Assembly (NCBI GenBank): GCA_035574315.1
Contig: DATLYW010000033.1
Span: 1-64,000, forward strand
Direction: 5' to 3'
Length of the DNA stretch: 64,000 nucleotides
From: Candidatus Zixiibacteriota bacterium
GTDB lineage: Bacteria; Desulfobacterota; Binatia; UBA9968
Shown here: positions 62,021 to 64,000 of the stretch, piece by piece
How positions within the stretch are numbered: the first letter of the stretch is position 1
Layout: the number at the start of each line of letters is the position of its first letter
Position numbers and translations under genes: made by a program
The notes under the pieces: model-generated
Told to the model about the DNA's origin: nothing
The model's input: the letters and a program-made list of their open reading frames with translations, nothing else
Databases searched by the model: none

Positions 62021-63106
62021 CTAGTGGGCTATCTTGACGTCGAAGATCTCGCGGAACAGCTTGATGTAGTGCTTGTATTTGGGGCCGAAGGCTTCCGGGG
62101 TCATTACCGAGGGATTCTCGACCGCCAGCTCCGGATACTTGGGTCTGGCGTTCGCGAGAATCGATACTCTCGCGTACTTCTGCAACGCTGCCTGCCCTTT
62201 TTCGGACAGGGCCCAGTCGTAAAAGAGGGCGGCTGAAAAAGGATTGGGGGCTGCTTTCGCCAACATCATCGGATACGGTTTGATGATGTGCGGTTTCAGC
62301 AGCACAAAGCCGAGAGGCGCCCCCGCCGCCTTCATGCCGTAACCGGTCTCGCCGTAAACCTTTGGAGCGATCTCCACCTCGCCGGCAGCCAAAAGCTGGA
62401 GTTGAAGGCGGTGGCCGCGGCGAAAATGAATCTCCTGTTTTGCCAGCTTCCGGCCGTACTCGACGGCTCTTGATTCTCCCCAGGCTTCGGCAAGCATCCC
62501 GAACCAGTCGGTCGCCGCCACATCCAGGATGAGCTTTCCTTTCCACTTCGGATTCAACAGATCCTCGTAGCCCCTGGGGACCTGCTGCGCGCTCACCAGA
62601 TTCGTGTTGTAACCCAGCGCCATGGTGCTGTAGGTCAGGGACGTCCAGTATCCCTTGGGGTCGTAGTAGCCTTTTTTCACCTCCGCGGCGTAGGGAGAGA
62701 GATAGCGATCGACGATGCCGGCGTTCAGCAACTCGTACGCCTCGTCGGGCGATATCTCGATGAGATCGGCCTTCAGCGCCTTGGCTCGGAGCTCCGTGAA
62801 GATCCTCACCATGATCGCATCGCGCCCCGCCCTCAGGTAGTTGACCTTTATAAATGGATACTGTTTCTGGAACTCCGACACCAATGGCTGCCCCTCGCTG
62901 ACGGCGAGAACGAAATACAGATTGAGCTGCCCCTCTTTCTTCGCTCCTTCGACCAGCGCCTTTTCTCTTTCGCGTCCCGCCAGAGACAGCACGGGACGGA
63001 GGCGTTCGCCGGCCGTACCTTCCTGAGCGAGCGTGGCTCCGGCGCCTGCGAGGACTCCGGCGCCGGACATCAGCAGGAGGAAAAAAAACCTGTGGAAAAG
63101 CTTCAC
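62021..63106 (-). CDS. Extracellular solute-binding protein (iron(III)/ABC type 1-like)
   Basis: A 361-residue exported binding protein starting at GTG 63106, seven bases after a perfect AGGAGG. The signal peptide is hydrophobic (FFFLLLMSGAGVLAGAGATLAQ). The mature part has EKALVEGAKKEGQLNLYFVLAVSEGQPLVSEFQKQYPFIKVNYLRAG, SLTYSTMALGYNTNLVSA, GYEDLLNPKWKGKLILDVAATDWFGMLAEAWG and NPFSAALFYDWALSEKGQAAL. It resembles the protein at 56457-57476 in layout. No permease or ATPase in the window. It follows the NMT1-type gene and precedes the PrpD-like gene by 129 bases. Confidence 0.87.
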   Translation of the reverse strand: MKLFHRFFFLLLMSGAGVLAGAGATLAQEGTAGERLRPVLSLAGREREKALVEGAKKEGQLNLYFVLAVSEGQPLVSEFQKQYPFIKVNYLRAGRDAIMVRIFTELRAKALKADLIEISPDEAYELLNAGIVDRYLSPYAAEVKKGYYDPKGYWTSLTYSTMALGYNTNLVSAQQVPRGYEDLLNPKWKGKLILDVAATDWFGMLAEAWGESRAVEYGRKLAKQEIHFRRGHRLQLQLLAAGEVEIAPKVYGETGYGMKAAGAPLGFVLLKPHIIKPYPMMLAKAAPNPFSAALFYDWALSEKGQAALQKYARVSILANARPKYPELAVENPSVMTPEAFGPKYKHYIKLFREIFDVKIAH

Positions 63107-63170
63107 CGCCCCCTCCTTTCTTGGATGCCGGATAGCGCATGCATGTTGCGACTCGATCCCTTGCACGGAC

Positions 63171-64000
63171 CTACCGCCCCCTGGAGACGCTGCCGACGAA
63201 TCCCGACCTTTCGAGATCGGCCACCAGGCTCGCATCCAGGACCGACTCCGGCCGGACGGTCTGGAGCTTGGGGTTGAGCGAGGCGAGAACCTCGTGAAGG
63301 ATCTTGATCCCGTCCACGTTGGGGTAAGGCACGCGGTCGTAGGATTCCACGACCGCGGCATACGCTTCCTCCGCGGCGGCGGCGCTGTCGAGGCGCAGGT
63401 TCGCCGCGATGATCTTGAGGACAGCCGGTTTGTTCGCGGGATCGAGCACGAAGGCGATCGCCTCGATGAGCCCCTTGAGATAGGCCTCCACGACCGGGCG
63501 CCTGGTCGCGATGGTTCGGCGGGTCGTCGCGAGCGCCGTCTGCGACAGGATCAGGCCGGAGCCCTTCAGGTTGAGAAGCATCGTGTAGCCCTTGGCCGCG
63601 TACATGTCCCCGACCGAGCCGTTCAGAGGCGAAGCGTCCACCTGCCTGGTTTCGAGCGCCGCCCGGCGATTGATCTCGGTTCCAGGGATGGTGATGAACG
63701 AGATTCTCGCGCGGTTGGGGTCGATGCCGAGCTTGCGAAGGGACAGCAGGGCCACCACGTGCGATACGGATCCGGGGCCGCTGATCGCCACACGCTTGCC
63801 GTGCAGGTCCTCCGGTTTGCGGACCTCGGGCCGGCCGACGAACCTGTAGTTGAGGCGCTGAACCAGGTTGGCGATTCCCACCACGTCGGCCGCACCGGAA
63901 GCGGCGTTGAGGAGGTGGCCGGGACCGATGATCGCCACGTCGATTTCCCGGGCGAGCAGGGCGGCCACCGTGACCGCCGAGCGCGGCATCAGGATGAACC
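63171..64000 (-). CDS. NMT1-type solute-binding protein, 5' end beyond window
   Basis: The frame is open to the right edge, so the signal peptide and first lobe are missing. At least 276 residues are visible: REIDVAIIGPGHLLNAA, RKPEDLHGKRVAISGPGSVSHVVALLSLRKLG and RPVVEAYLKGLIEAIAFVLD; it ends ASLVADLERSGFVGSVSRGR. This ending and the KPEDLxGKRVAI block group it with the binding proteins at 37679-38674 and 45068-46054. It lies 64 bases upstream of the other binding-protein gene on the same strand. Confidence 0.85.
   Translation of the reverse strand, partial: FILMPRSAVTVAALLAREIDVAIIGPGHLLNAASGAADVVGIANLVQRLNYRFVGRPEVRKPEDLHGKRVAISGPGSVSHVVALLSLRKLGIDPNRARISFITIPGTEINRRAALETRQVDASPLNGSVGDMYAAKGYTMLLNLKGSGLILSQTALATTRRTIATRRPVVEAYLKGLIEAIAFVLDPANKPAVLKIIAANLRLDSAAAAEEAYAAVVESYDRVPYPNVDGIKILHEVLASLNPKLQTVRPESVLDASLVADLERSGFVGSVSRGR

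Noticed and set aside
1..64000. CRISPR arrays, insertion sequences or prophage genes
   Set aside because: No regularly spaced direct repeats, transposase, integrase or phage structural gene was found.

Overview
This is a GC-rich, gene-dense window from a Gram-negative-type bacterium. The Pal-like lipoprotein, TonB-type C-terminal domain, sigma-54 activator, many orphan solute-binding proteins and several amidohydrolase-2, UbiD and CoA-transferase genes fit an uncultured soil or subsurface lineage related to the old Deltaproteobacteria (Binatota-like) or the Rokubacteria/NC10 groups. That placement is inferred from gene content only; no phylogenetic marker was read.

Region 1 (1-17.0 kb, minus strand) is an alpha-glucan and trehalose supercluster. 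In transcription order it holds glgE, a treS-maltokinase fusion, malQ, glgB, a 58-residue remnant of glgX, glgA, glgC, treZ and a GH57 enzyme cut by the window edge. It combines the classical ADP-glucose route (GlgC, GlgA) with the trehalose to maltose to maltose-1-phosphate to glucan route (TreS, Mak, GlgE). Both routes feed the GlgB branching enzyme. Upstream lies a diadenylate cyclase fused to a YbbR-like domain.

Region 2 (17.2-25.7 kb, plus strand) has a VOC protein, a convergent TonB-C-like protein, and an ArsR-type regulator starting a seven-gene operon. The operon encodes a complex-I/group-4-hydrogenase-like membrane complex. Its large subunit has lost all four [NiFe] cysteine ligands, while the small subunit keeps its cluster cysteines. 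This is an energy-converting-hydrogenase-related (Ehr-type) complex rather than a hydrogenase.

Region 3 (26.0-32.3 kb, plus strand) is a signalling and stress module built from degenerate parts. It contains a histidine kinase without the phospho-accepting His, an NtrC-type sigma-54 activator with Glu instead of Asp at the phosphorylation site, and two tandem pseudo-receivers. Phased dyads and a candidate -24/-12 promoter precede the pseudo-receivers. Two small proteins, a Pal-like lipoprotein, a pentapeptide-repeat protein and a NifS-like protein without its catalytic Cys follow. It is the best candidate in the window for an undescribed system.

Region 4 (32.5-53.9 kb) is catabolic. It carries four amidohydrolase-2 proteins, an M24 protein without metal ligands, a two-domain VOC dioxygenase-like protein, three tandem ornithine-cyclodeaminase paralogues, a GntR regulator and three NMT1-type binding proteins. 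It also has a ferredoxin plus AprA/FrdA-like flavoprotein pair, a PaaK-like CoA ligase, a UbiD decarboxylase with a small partner, and a two-subunit CoA-transferase. The set suggests uptake, CoA activation, decarboxylation and ring cleavage of aromatic or other carboxylic acids.

Region 5 (53.9-64.0 kb) has an intergenic zone with palindromes, a selenocysteine tRNA, and then minus-strand genes: CapA-like, binding protein, ADP-forming acyl-CoA synthetase, Cys-less Asp/Glu-racemase-like protein, MmgE/PrpD, and two more binding proteins, the last cut by the window edge. No transporter permease or ATPase gene accompanies any of the six binding proteins.
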